Of a stretch of DNA of 6,138 bases, positions 1 through 4,945 are shown piece by piece. Position 1 is the stretch's first letter, and each line of letters begins with the position of its first letter. Location: NCBI GenBank assembly GCA_002770795.1, contig PCTP01000029.1, forward strand, positions 1-6,138, given 5' to 3'. The notes below the pieces were generated by a model that made no database searches, had not been told where the DNA came from, and saw nothing but the letters and a program-made list of their open reading frames with translations. This stretch comes from Gammaproteobacteria bacterium CG22_combo_CG10-13_8_21_14_all_40_8 (GTDB taxonomy: Bacteria > Pseudomonadota > Gammaproteobacteria > Enterobacterales > GCA-002770795). The position numbers and the translations under genes were made by a program.

Positions 1-77
1 ATTTCACCAGAAGCATCAGTGAGAGAGGTCAGTAACGACCAATCTGAAAATTTTGGTTCAGATAGCTCTTCAAACAT
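1..77 (-). CDS. Possible 5' end of an unidentified gene running off the left edge (partial)
   Basis: On the minus strand an ATG at 75-77 opens a frame that stays open to the edge for 25 full codons, beginning MFEELSEPKFSDWSLL. I do not recognise the protein. In its favour, a good sigma-70-like promoter lies upstream on the same strand (102-130), which would leave a leader of about 18 bases. Against it, there is no Shine-Dalgarno sequence at normal spacing; a GGGAGG lies about 17 bases upstream, which is too far. This reading excludes the plus-strand tail over the same bases. Confidence 0.28.
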   Translation of the reverse strand, partial: MFEELSEPKFSDWSLLTSLTDASGE

Positions 78-87
78 GGTGAGTTAA
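1..87 (+). CDS. Possible 3' end of an unidentified gene (partial)
   Basis: An open frame enters from the left edge and ends at TAA 85-87, giving a 28-residue tail rich in Ser, Asn, Asp and Glu that ends in SSSNMVS. It looks like a disordered C-terminus and matches no family I can name. The other two plus frames close within about 35 bases. The minus strand is also open here, from ATG at 77 to the edge, so the two readings compete. Nothing in the window decides between them, and the call depends on sequence to the left. Confidence 0.33.
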   Translation: MSPEASVREVSNDQSENFGSDSSSNMVS

Positions 88-101
88 GACTATGCCTCCC
101 G

Positions 102-130
102 AAAATAAATTGATAAATTATTTTCGTCAA
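102..130 (-). promoter_or_regulatory. Sigma-70-like promoter, minus strand
   Basis: On the minus strand TTGACG (bases 130-125, five of six consensus positions) is followed by a 17-base spacer and TATTTT (107-102, four of six). Transcription would start near 95 and run leftwards into the minus-strand open frame beginning at 77. The region is AT-rich, so a chance match is possible. Confidence 0.4.
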
Positions 131-212
131 GTGTATCCGCTTCTCAAGGCTAATCCCTATAGAGTGGATTAATCATCAAAACCAGAGCCAATACGCTATA
201 ATTTACAATTCA

Positions 213-253
213 TTTAAAAATAGAAAATAAAGTCCGTAGAATATCACTGGACT
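213..253 (-). terminator. Candidate rho-independent terminator after the beta-propeller gene
   Basis: Read on the minus strand, about 100 bases past the stop at 352, AGTCC (253-249) pairs with GGACT (235-231), and an inner GT/AC extends the stem after a one-base bulge. The stem is followed by a T-rich stretch (TTATTTTCTATTTTT). The stem is short and the loop fairly large, so this is a weak to moderate terminator call for the 352-1875 gene. Confidence 0.38.
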
Positions 254-351
254 CTTAGCAATCTTAGAACACAAATCTATATTTAGCCAGTTCTCATTGT
301 TTTTATTGGTTTTTATGAATAAATCGAATCAGTTAGAAGTGATGGATGAAT

Positions 352-1875
352 TTATTGAGCAAATAAAATGGTTAATTGCTTTTTTAAAGAAATTTCATCC
401 TCTTTTCCATAGCGGATAACTACATCTTGTTTACCATCTTGGTTGAGATCAGAAGTGATCAGCATATTACCATCACTGGGTAGAAGTGTGTTTTGTTTAA
501 CATAAGATCGGGTGAAAAGTTGGCTATCCCGCACTCCTGAGTAGATTTTTAAGGTTTTTTTGTCAGTTTTTAACATCAGATCTTTGATGCCATCACCATT
601 AAAATCTACCACTTTGACAACTGGGGCGCTTTGGGTGCCTGATGAAAGGCTAAATTTTATTTGGGTTTCACGGCTAAGATTTGGCTTACTTGGGTAGGTG
701 CGCTCTCCATTCAATTGGAAAAAATGTACATCTTGGTCAATGCTGCCAGTGAGTAATGCGCCTACAATTTGCGATACACCAATGTTAACGGAGGAGACAA
801 CAGCTTCTAAAATACCATCATCATTCAAATCTAATAGGGAAAGATCAAATTGAGTGCCGTCAGAATGAATGATGCTATCGGCAATGGTAGGATAGCTTAA
901 TTTTCCTTGCTCTTTTTTGCCAAAAAATATTTCATAGTCGTTGGTTTGTTTAAATACGCCACCGATTTTATTGTGTAAAGTAACCAAGTCAGATATACCA
1001 TCATGGTTGAGATCTTTAATCTGATAGAACATTTGATGATCAACATGGCTTTGATCGATATTTTCACCATCATCTCCTTTTAATTCCCACCAATTTTTAT
1101 CACTTAAAGCTAAGTTCAGTTTAATTTCCTGCGGTATCTGAGCAAATTGTCCCTCAGAATTTTGTAGGTAAGTCAGTAATTTTCCCTCTTGAAAAAAAAC
1201 GATATCCTTACTTCCGTCCATATTCATATCCGTGCTAAAAATTTGTCTTGGATGGTAAGACACATTGTTTTCAGTTGCGATCATTCGGGTTGGAATATCG
1301 ACATTTTGTGCAATATAGCTATCGACATTTTTTTGAATATTCACTCGAATGTGATGGAAATCTTGAATGATAATATCATCCTTCCCATCACCATTTAAAT
1401 CCATCACAAAGTCTAGGTATTGAAAATAATCAGGCTGTGGTTGAAGGTACATAGAATGCACTGTCAAAATTTTGTCAAATTGCTTGGTGTTAATGTTGAA
1501 ATGCATAATTGAATTAAGAGAGAAAAAATAAAGTGCATCCAAACCTTTTTTTCCTTCTTGATTGAAACGATTTCCTATATCAAAAAACAAAAAATCATCG
1601 GGTATATCAATTTTGCTGAATAGGGTTGGTGATGGTGATTCCTTATTCTGTGACTGACTGAAAGTATAGAGTGCTATTTGAAACTTACCGGAAGAATTTT
1701 TGCCAGCTAAAATCATTTCCAATCCAGCATTTGGCAACAGATCGGCAAAGCGAATTGTTTGATTAACTTGAAAGGGTGTTTCCATGCTGATGCTTTTAAA
1801 CATTTTATCCTTAGCAAAAGCGTTGAAGGACAAAAACAATGTCCCCATAAGTAGGTAAGAGAGTATGGTTTTCAA
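352..1875 (-). CDS. Exported FG-GAP/VCBS-repeat beta-propeller protein, TTG start
   Basis: This 507-residue protein begins with a signal peptide (residues 1-21, KTILSYLLMGTLFLSF core, AFA before the likely cut), so it should be periplasmic or surface exposed. Six calcium-loop motifs of the DxNxDGxxD type start at residues 159, 216, 288, 349, 424 and 476, with the following strand hydrophobic, as in FG-GAP/VCBS (integrin-alpha-like) blades. Two weaker copies lack the full loop near residues 45 and 99, suggesting seven or eight blades in all. There is no enzymatic domain, membrane anchor or lipobox. The start is TTG at 1875: GGAG lies 8 bases upstream, the frame is closed by a TAA shortly upstream with no ATG between, and the next ATG falls inside the signal peptide. 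The repeat-protein gene lies 86 bases upstream on the same strand. Binding or structural roles are known for this fold, but the ligand here is unknown. Confidence 0.88.
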   Translation of the reverse strand: MKTILSYLLMGTLFLSFNAFAKDKMFKSISMETPFQVNQTIRFADLLPNAGLEMILAGKNSSGKFQIALYTFSQSQNKESPSPTLFSKIDIPDDFLFFDIGNRFNQEGKKGLDALYFFSLNSIMHFNINTKQFDKILTVHSMYLQPQPDYFQYLDFVMDLNGDGKDDIIIQDFHHIRVNIQKNVDSYIAQNVDIPTRMIATENNVSYHPRQIFSTDMNMDGSKDIVFFQEGKLLTYLQNSEGQFAQIPQEIKLNLALSDKNWWELKGDDGENIDQSHVDHQMFYQIKDLNHDGISDLVTLHNKIGGVFKQTNDYEIFFGKKEQGKLSYPTIADSIIHSDGTQFDLSLLDLNDDGILEAVVSSVNIGVSQIVGALLTGSIDQDVHFFQLNGERTYPSKPNLSRETQIKFSLSSGTQSAPVVKVVDFNGDGIKDLMLKTDKKTLKIYSGVRDSQLFTRSYVKQNTLLPSDGNMLITSDLNQDGKQDVVIRYGKEDEISLKKQLTILFAQ

Positions 1876-1883
1876 ATGAATAG

Positions 1884-1887
1884 CTCC
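1884..1887 (-). promoter_or_regulatory. Ribosome binding site that fixes a TTG start
   Basis: GGAG on the minus strand lies 8 bases from the TTG at 1875. An ATG at about 1891 overlaps this GGAG but is out of frame and meets TGA after five codons, so it is not the start. The site is the main reason to accept TTG as the initiation codon. Confidence 0.65.
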
Positions 1888-1899
1888 ATGAATAGGGTT

Positions 1900-1927
1900 A
1901 TTTTAAATTCATAACTTAGAGAGACAA
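1900..1927 (-). promoter_or_regulatory. Possible promoter of the beta-propeller gene
   Basis: On the minus strand TTGTCT (1927-1922, four of six) is separated by 16 bases from TAAAAT (1905-1900, five of six). Transcription would begin near 1893, leaving just enough leader for the GGAG site. No terminator with a T-run is visible between the two minus-strand genes, so read-through from the repeat-protein gene is also possible. Confidence 0.3.
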
Positions 1928-1961
1928 CCAATTGCAAACTTAAGTTTCAAGGTTTGAAAAA

Positions 1962-2759
1962 TTAGTCACCTAGAGATAAATGGCTGATATCGATAATTTT
2001 AGGGGGGGGCGGTGGTTTTTTGTCAGCGACCAAGTCACCCTGTTTGGTTAATGTCAAATGACTGATATCTGGAGCTTGAATTGAGCGTTTAGGTTTTGAT
2101 TCTATAATAACAACACCCACAGGCGCTAGATCGAGATGGCTGGTGTCTGGTGTCGGGAGAGGAATTTTGATGGTTTGGTCTGCTACAGGTTCACCCACTT
2201 TAGTGAGTGTTAAATGGTCTGTTTTCGGCGGGATGATTTGAGCCTTGGGTTTGGGTTCTGAAATAATAATACCCGGTTGAGCCATAGACAGATGCGAAAT
2301 ATCAGGTATTTTGGGTGATGGTGTTTGGTGTTTTTCAACCAAGATAACACCGACAGGTGCTATTGTGATAGAGGAAGGATCTGTTGGCTCGATGGAACTG
2401 CTTGTTACATTTTCATCTGAACTCTCCGTCGAAGTTGAGATTTCTGATGGGCTATTTTGTTGATCTGATTGCTGCTTTTCTTGAATGACTTCTTGACTTT
2501 GAATTTTAATAGTTGGAGACGAGTCTATCTCTACGGGTTTAATCAACGCAAAAACTCCAGCAGCTTTAAGCGCTGATTGATATTTTAAACTGGTTTGGTA
2601 GTCTACATTTCTTTTGACGACAAATTGAGGGGTTGCCAAAATCGCATTAACTTTTGAACGCTCTATTTTAAAGAGTTTTTCAAGTGCAAGTTTAACTTGT
2701 TCTTCATCTTTACCTGGCAACATTCGTCCAGTCAAAAAGACAGTGAATAGTTCATTCAT
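1962..2759 (-). CDS. Uncharacterised protein with N-terminal domain and C-terminal 26-residue repeats
   Basis: The protein has 265 residues when started at ATG 2759. Residues 1-79 form a compact domain beginning MNELFTVFLTGRMLPG and ending near ALIKPVE; it resembles, from memory, a small domain found at the N-terminus of uncharacterised gammaproteobacterial proteins. Residues 80-126 are a Ser/Gln/Glu/Thr-rich linker. Residues 127-265 hold six copies of a 26-residue unit with core D-x-S-H-L-x-L-x-x-x-G, the last one truncated by the stop. There is no signal peptide or membrane helix, so it is probably cytoplasmic. The frame extends upstream to a TTG at 2807, but the alignment with the domain, a TGGA 9 bases before the ATG and a promoter whose -10 box lies at 2795-2800 all favour 2759. 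The gene diverges from the cytochrome gene at 2960. Function is unknown. Confidence 0.8.
   Translation of the reverse strand: MNELFTVFLTGRMLPGKDEEQVKLALEKLFKIERSKVNAILATPQFVVKRNVDYQTSLKYQSALKAAGVFALIKPVEIDSSPTIKIQSQEVIQEKQQSDQQNSPSEISTSTESSDENVTSSSIEPTDPSSITIAPVGVILVEKHQTPSPKIPDISHLSMAQPGIIISEPKPKAQIIPPKTDHLTLTKVGEPVADQTIKIPLPTPDTSHLDLAPVGVVIIESKPKRSIQAPDISHLTLTKQGDLVADKKPPPPPKIIDISHLSLGD
1965..2381 (-). repeat. Tandem 78-bp (26-residue) coding repeat, six units
   Basis: The aspartate that opens each unit is encoded at 2381, 2303, 2225 (position equivalent, residue changed), 2147, 2069 and 1991, an exact 78-base step. In protein numbering the His of SHL (or its equivalent) falls at residues 130, 156, 182, 208, 234 and 260. 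Two flavours occur: units 1, 2 and 4 continue as A-P/Q-x-G-V/I-x-I-x-E, while units 3 and 5 read LTLTKxGxxVAD. Units are well diverged at DNA level, so the array is old rather than a recent expansion. Confidence 0.85.
2002..2009 (-). repeat. Homopolymer tract: eight C on the coding strand
   Basis: Eight consecutive G on the plus strand encode part of a run of five prolines just before the sixth repeat unit. This is the longest G/C homopolymer I see in this AT-rich window. Gain of one base would place TAA directly after the prolines. Loss of one base would give a ten-residue out-of-frame tail ending at TAG. Either change would remove the last repeat unit. Confidence 0.85.
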
Positions 2760-2794
2760 GTGAATCAATCCATTTTTCATGCCGATTGCCATTA

Positions 2795-2823
2795 AGTATA
2801 GCAACAAAAGCTTAGGATGTTGA
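2795..2823 (-). promoter_or_regulatory. Probable promoter of the repeat-protein gene
   Basis: On the minus strand TCAACA (2823-2818, four of six) and TATACT (2800-2795, five of six) are separated by 17 bases. Transcription from about 2788 would give a leader of about 29 bases before ATG 2759. It would also leave the upstream TTG at 2807 outside the transcript, which supports the shorter reading of the gene. Confidence 0.48.
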
Positions 2824-2831
2824 ACTCAAAA

Positions 2832-2861
2832 TTGGCAGGTTTAGTGAATAATAAATGTAAT
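2832..2861 (+). promoter_or_regulatory. Probable promoter of the class I cytochrome c gene
   Basis: TTGGCA (2832-2837, five of six) and TGTAAT (2856-2861, five of six) are 18 bases apart. Transcription would start near 2868 and leave a leader of about 90 bases before ATG 2960. The site lies just outside the divergent promoter at 2795-2823, so the two units could share regulation. A small imperfect hairpin (GGCT/AGCC near 2874-2889) lies in the leader; I attach no function to it. Confidence 0.42.
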
Positions 2862-2946
2862 ATTTTTCCGTATGGCTCATCTATATAGCCGCATTTCCAG
2901 GTATCACGGGTAAAAAAGAGTATTTATTGTATCTATTTTATGAATC

Positions 2947-2952
2947 AGAGGA
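2947..2952 (+). promoter_or_regulatory. Ribosome binding site deciding the cytochrome start
   Basis: AGAGGA lies 7 bases before ATG 2960. The same frame is open back to a TTG at 2927, but that codon has no such site and would place eleven extra residues in front of a normal signal peptide. Start 2960 is therefore preferred. Confidence 0.75.
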
Positions 2953-2959
2953 AATTTTT

Positions 2960-3310
2960 ATGAAAAAGCTTACTATGTACGCACTTTTAGCTACTTCTTC
3001 TTTGTTAGCGAGTCATTCCGCTTTAGCGGCTGGAGATAAAGATAAAGGCAAACAACTTTTTCAAATTTGCGCAAATTGTCATGGAGAAAAAGCCAGGGGT
3101 AATTCAGATACCAAAGCGCCTCAGTTAGCGGGTCAGTATGATTGGTATTTGATTACTCAATTGAAAAACTTTAAAGCGGGTATTCGAGGCTCTGATCCTA
3201 AAGATATTAATGGTGCGACTATGCGTCCAATGGCGATGACTTTAGCTGATGATCAGGCCATTGAGGATGTTGTCGCTTATATTACCTCCATGAAACCAGT
3301 TAAGCATTAA
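2960..3310 (+). CDS. Periplasmic class I cytochrome c (c553/c4-like, monoheme)
   Basis: This is a small electron-carrier cytochrome of 116 residues, about 92 after export. Residues 1-24 are a Sec signal peptide ending ALAA before GDKDKG. The covalent heme site CANCH is at residues 37-41, with H41 the proximal ligand. The distal Met ligand should be in the segment MRPMAMTL (88-95), most likely M91. The C-terminal helix IEDVVAYITSM follows. Order and length fit the single-domain c553/c5/half-c4 group, which shuttles electrons between membrane complexes and terminal oxidases or periplasmic reductases. The partner cannot be told from sequence. It stands alone on the plus strand, divergent from the repeat protein and convergent with the lipoprotein cytochrome. 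Its apo-form cysteines are plausible clients of the CcdA/TlpA pair further right. Confidence 0.92.
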   Translation: MKKLTMYALLATSSLLASHSALAAGDKDKGKQLFQICANCHGEKARGNSDTKAPQLAGQYDWYLITQLKNFKAGIRGSDPKDINGATMRPMAMTLADDQAIEDVVAYITSMKPVKH

Positions 3311-3321
3311 GTTCTAGATCT

Positions 3322-3352
3322 AAAAAAACGCATCTTAAGAATGCGTTTTTTT
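3322..3352. terminator. Bidirectional rho-independent terminator between two cytochrome genes
   Basis: A perfect 12-bp stem (3322-3333 with 3341-3352, core ACGCAT/ATGCGT) encloses a 7-base loop. It is flanked by seven A on one side and seven T on the other, so it works as a terminator on either strand. It lies 11 bases after the stop of the plus-strand cytochrome and 23 bases beyond the stop of the minus-strand lipoprotein gene. Confidence 0.92.
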
Positions 3353-3375
3353 CGAAAATTTATGAAAACTAGAGT

Positions 3376-3798
3376 TTATTTCGCTTGAAACTCAGGTTGT
3401 GCCACATCTTCAACATAAGCAGTAAGTGCCGCGAGATCTTTAGATTCCCATGGTAAAGGCTCAGTCTTCATAGGGGCTAACATACAAAACTGTACCATTT
3501 GCTCCGCGTCAATTTTATCTAGACCAGCCATGCTAGATGACATAGCGACTTTGTGAGGGTAAGCCACTTTAAAAGTCTTTTTAAACTGAGCGCCGCCCAT
3601 ATGGCAAGTATTACAAGCCAAACCGCTTTTACCTAGGTTAGGGTTGTTCCAAAGTTTTTCCCCTTCCGCAACTAATTCAGTGCGATCAGCACTAAATGCC
3701 ACTGTTCCTGCGGGACGAGTGACTTTCCCCGGATCGATGCTGCTGCATCCGCTTAAAACAACAGCCACTGCTGCGCCTAAAAGTAGATTCTTGTTCAT
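3376..3798 (-). CDS. Lipoprotein monoheme cytochrome c, SoxA-like heme domain
   Basis: The 140-residue product starts with a lipoprotein signal (VAVVLSGC, lipidated Cys18), so it should be anchored to a membrane facing the periplasm. One heme site, CNTCH, lies at residues 62-66. The C-terminal part, MVQFCMLAPMKTEPLPWES followed by DLAALTAYV, resembles the end of the SoxA heme domain and related cytochromes, where a Cys in an equivalent position ligates the heme iron. Here that Cys is C105; M101, M106 and M110 are alternative ligands. The protein is far shorter than SoxA and no soxXYZB gene is visible, so it should not be named SoxA. Small cytochromes of this shape occur in other proteobacteria, and I know of no assigned role. 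ATG 3798 has AGGA 6 bases upstream. A terminator shared with the neighbouring cytochrome follows. Confidence 0.87.
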   Translation of the reverse strand: MNKNLLLGAAVAVVLSGCSSIDPGKVTRPAGTVAFSADRTELVAEGEKLWNNPNLGKSGLACNTCHMGGAQFKKTFKVAYPHKVAMSSSMAGLDKIDAEQMVQFCMLAPMKTEPLPWESKDLAALTAYVEDVAQPEFQAK

Positions 3799-4131
3799 TT
3801 GTATTCCTCAATGACTTAAATTAGAGATGACTTAATTCAATCGCAACTGGATATGAGTTGGTTGATTGATTCTTCACATACAGCTGTGCATATTAGTTAT
3901 GTTCCGACTACTACACAAACCCATAACGCCATATTCATCAATAAGAGCATTGGATCCGGTAGTCCGTTTTACTAGGAGCTATAACGGTAATTGTCCCATG
4001 ACTAAGTTACAGTCTCATTAACTCAACCGATGTTACACCTATTTGATAGAATATTTCATATTTTTTATCTGTAACAATTAAATCCTTGGTAGGAACAGCT
4101 GGTATCAGGTGTTTAAATAACGAGAATTTTT
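3799..4131. other. 333-bp stretch without a convincing gene
   Basis: Apart from the promoter region of the lipoprotein gene at its left end, I see no RNA gene and no credible coding frame here. The longest plus-strand frame from ATG (3853-3975, 40 codons) lacks a ribosome binding site and matches nothing I know. A spaced inverted repeat, TGTTAC (4031-4036) and GTAACA (4071-4076), with a small AATAT/ATATT palindrome inside (4050-4062), lies about 60-100 bases before the pseudogene. It may be an old operator for that gene. Confidence 0.6.
3820..3846 (-). promoter_or_regulatory. Possible promoter of the lipoprotein cytochrome with flanking direct repeats
   Basis: On the minus strand TTGCGA (3846-3841, four of six) and TCTAAT (3825-3820, five of six) are 15 bases apart, a short spacing. 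The nine-base repeat ATGACTTAA occurs on the plus strand at 3811-3819 and 3827-3835, 16 bases apart, and brackets the -10 box. An activator that compensates for poor spacing, or a repressor, could bind there; this is inference. Confidence 0.28.
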
Positions 4132-4345
4132 ATGTCAAAATCAAAAAATTCTTTCAATCATCATGATGGTATAGCGCTAGCTGGCTTACTAGAACTTCCT
4201 GACGGACTCTATCAGCACATGGCTATTTTTGCTCATTATTTCTTTAGATAAAGCTGATCATTTGTTGAGAAAAGCTTATAACGCAGAATATGTTGGAAGC
4301 ATTAGCGCAGCTTGGGAAAATCGTTACTTACCCCAGGAAGCTTAG
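4132..4345 (+). pseudogene. Remnant of an alpha/beta hydrolase-OsmC fusion gene, internally deleted
   Basis: From ATG 4132 the frame reads a typical N-terminus of the bifunctional hydrolase/OsmC family, HDGIALAGLLELPDG then MAIFAH, the strand before the oxyanion region (usually ALFAHCFTC). It stops at TAA 4249. One frame over, from 4238, the sequence continues ISLDKADHLL and later YVGSISAAWENRYLP. This matches the end of the hydrolase domain, including the histidine of the SLDGADHLL motif. The middle, about 200 codons with the nucleophile, is gone and the join is out of frame. Only traces, if any, of the OsmC (peroxide-reducing thiol) domain remain before the tlpA-like gene. Intact relatives run to about 400 residues. 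No strong ribosome binding site is present. The family match is from memory and should be confirmed by a protein search. Confidence 0.72.
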
Positions 4346-4391
4346 GTGTAAGAAAGCACAAGCTGCATTTTACGCCGGCTAAAAGTTGGAG

Positions 4392-4928
4392 TTACAAACT
4401 GGATTTTATTAAGGAAATTGTTTTGGCATTTAGAATGGGATATCTTCTGCGAACAATGCCTTCTTTATCAATCAATAGTTGTGTTGGGGTTCCCCTGACT
4501 TGGTAGAGTTCAATGAGCTTTTTATCATCATCCAAGGCAACGGGATAATTGATTTCATATTTTTTTACATAATGTTCGACTCGACTGTTTGAGCGAGTTA
4601 AAGAACTCCACCAAGATAAACTATCCACATTGACAGCGATCACTTCTATTTGATTTCCCATTTCTTGGTGTAACGCTTTAAAACCAGGGATCTCTTCTTT
4701 ACAGGTGGGGCACCAAGTGGCCCAGAAAATCAAATACACAGGTTTTTTACCTTTATAGTCAGCCAGATTGAAAGAAGAACCATCCAGTTTGTTGACTTGA
4801 AAGTTGGGAGCCATTTGACCCTCTTGGGTTCCGATGGGACTTATTTTCGCCGCAAAGGTTGATGTGCTGAACAGAATTAAAGCGGCGTATAAAATCGAGA
4901 CCAAAGCTTGAGTTAAAATTTTATGCAT
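4392..4928 (-). CDS. TlpA/ResA-family thioredoxin-like protein, periplasmic
   Basis: The 178-residue protein has an N-terminal hydrophobic segment (residues 4-24, ending STFAA), which may be a cleaved signal or a membrane anchor. A thioredoxin fold follows: APNFQ near 40, the redox site WCPTC with C73 and C76, DDDKKLIELYQV, then the cis-proline loop GTPTQ (P148) and LIDKEG. This layout is that of TlpA/ResA/CcmG proteins, which pass electrons to periplasmic disulfides such as the oxidised CxxCH cysteines of apocytochromes c. SoxW is another relative of similar architecture. ATG 4928 has AGGA 8 bases upstream. The gene follows ccdA by 17 bases on the same strand, so the two are almost certainly cotranscribed and CcdA is the likely electron donor. 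The 3' end faces the pseudogene, with no clear terminator. Confidence 0.9.
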   Translation of the reverse strand: MHKILTQALVSILYAALILFSTSTFAAKISPIGTQEGQMAPNFQVNKLDGSSFNLADYKGKKPVYLIFWATWCPTCKEEIPGFKALHQEMGNQIEVIAVNVDSLSWWSSLTRSNSRVEHYVKKYEINYPVALDDDKKLIELYQVRGTPTQLLIDKEGIVRRRYPILNAKTISLIKSSL

Positions 4929-4945
4929 AATAAATTTCCTGCAGA

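Noticed and set aside
315..419. 34-codon plus-strand frame overlapping the 3' end of the beta-propeller gene
   Set aside because: It has no ribosome binding site and no family resemblance, and it overlaps a real gene antisense. A TATAAT at 197-202 upstream lacks a good -35 box.
1189..1398. 69-codon plus-strand open frame
   Set aside because: It is wholly antisense to the beta-propeller gene, has no ribosome binding site and no protein-like domain. The opposite frame carries clear calcium-loop repeats.
1936..1959. Palindrome AAACTTAAGTTT and the TTTCAA/TTGAAA hairpin downstream of the repeat-protein gene
   Set aside because: The stems are AT-only and no T-run follows on the minus strand, so I do not call a terminator.
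2760..2807. Sixteen-residue upstream extension of the repeat protein from a TTG
   Set aside because: The likely promoter -10 box lies inside this extension, no ribosome binding site precedes the TTG, and the recognisable domain begins at the ATG at 2759.
2927..2959. Eleven-residue upstream extension of the cytochrome from a TTG
   Set aside because: AGAGGA is ideally placed for ATG 2960, and the extension would spoil a normal signal peptide.
3853..3975. 40-codon plus-strand frame in the gene-poor stretch
   Set aside because: There is no ribosome binding site or recognisable motif, and its length is within what chance gives.
4322..4348. CTTAC/GTAAG hairpin past the tlpA-like gene
   Set aside because: The stem is short with a bulge and a large loop, and no T-run follows on the minus strand. 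It lies within the pseudogene coding remnant.
4312..4506. 64-codon plus-strand open frame
   Set aside because: It overlaps the pseudogene tail and the 3' end of the tlpA-like gene antisense, and its start lies inside the recognisable hydrolase fragment read in another frame.
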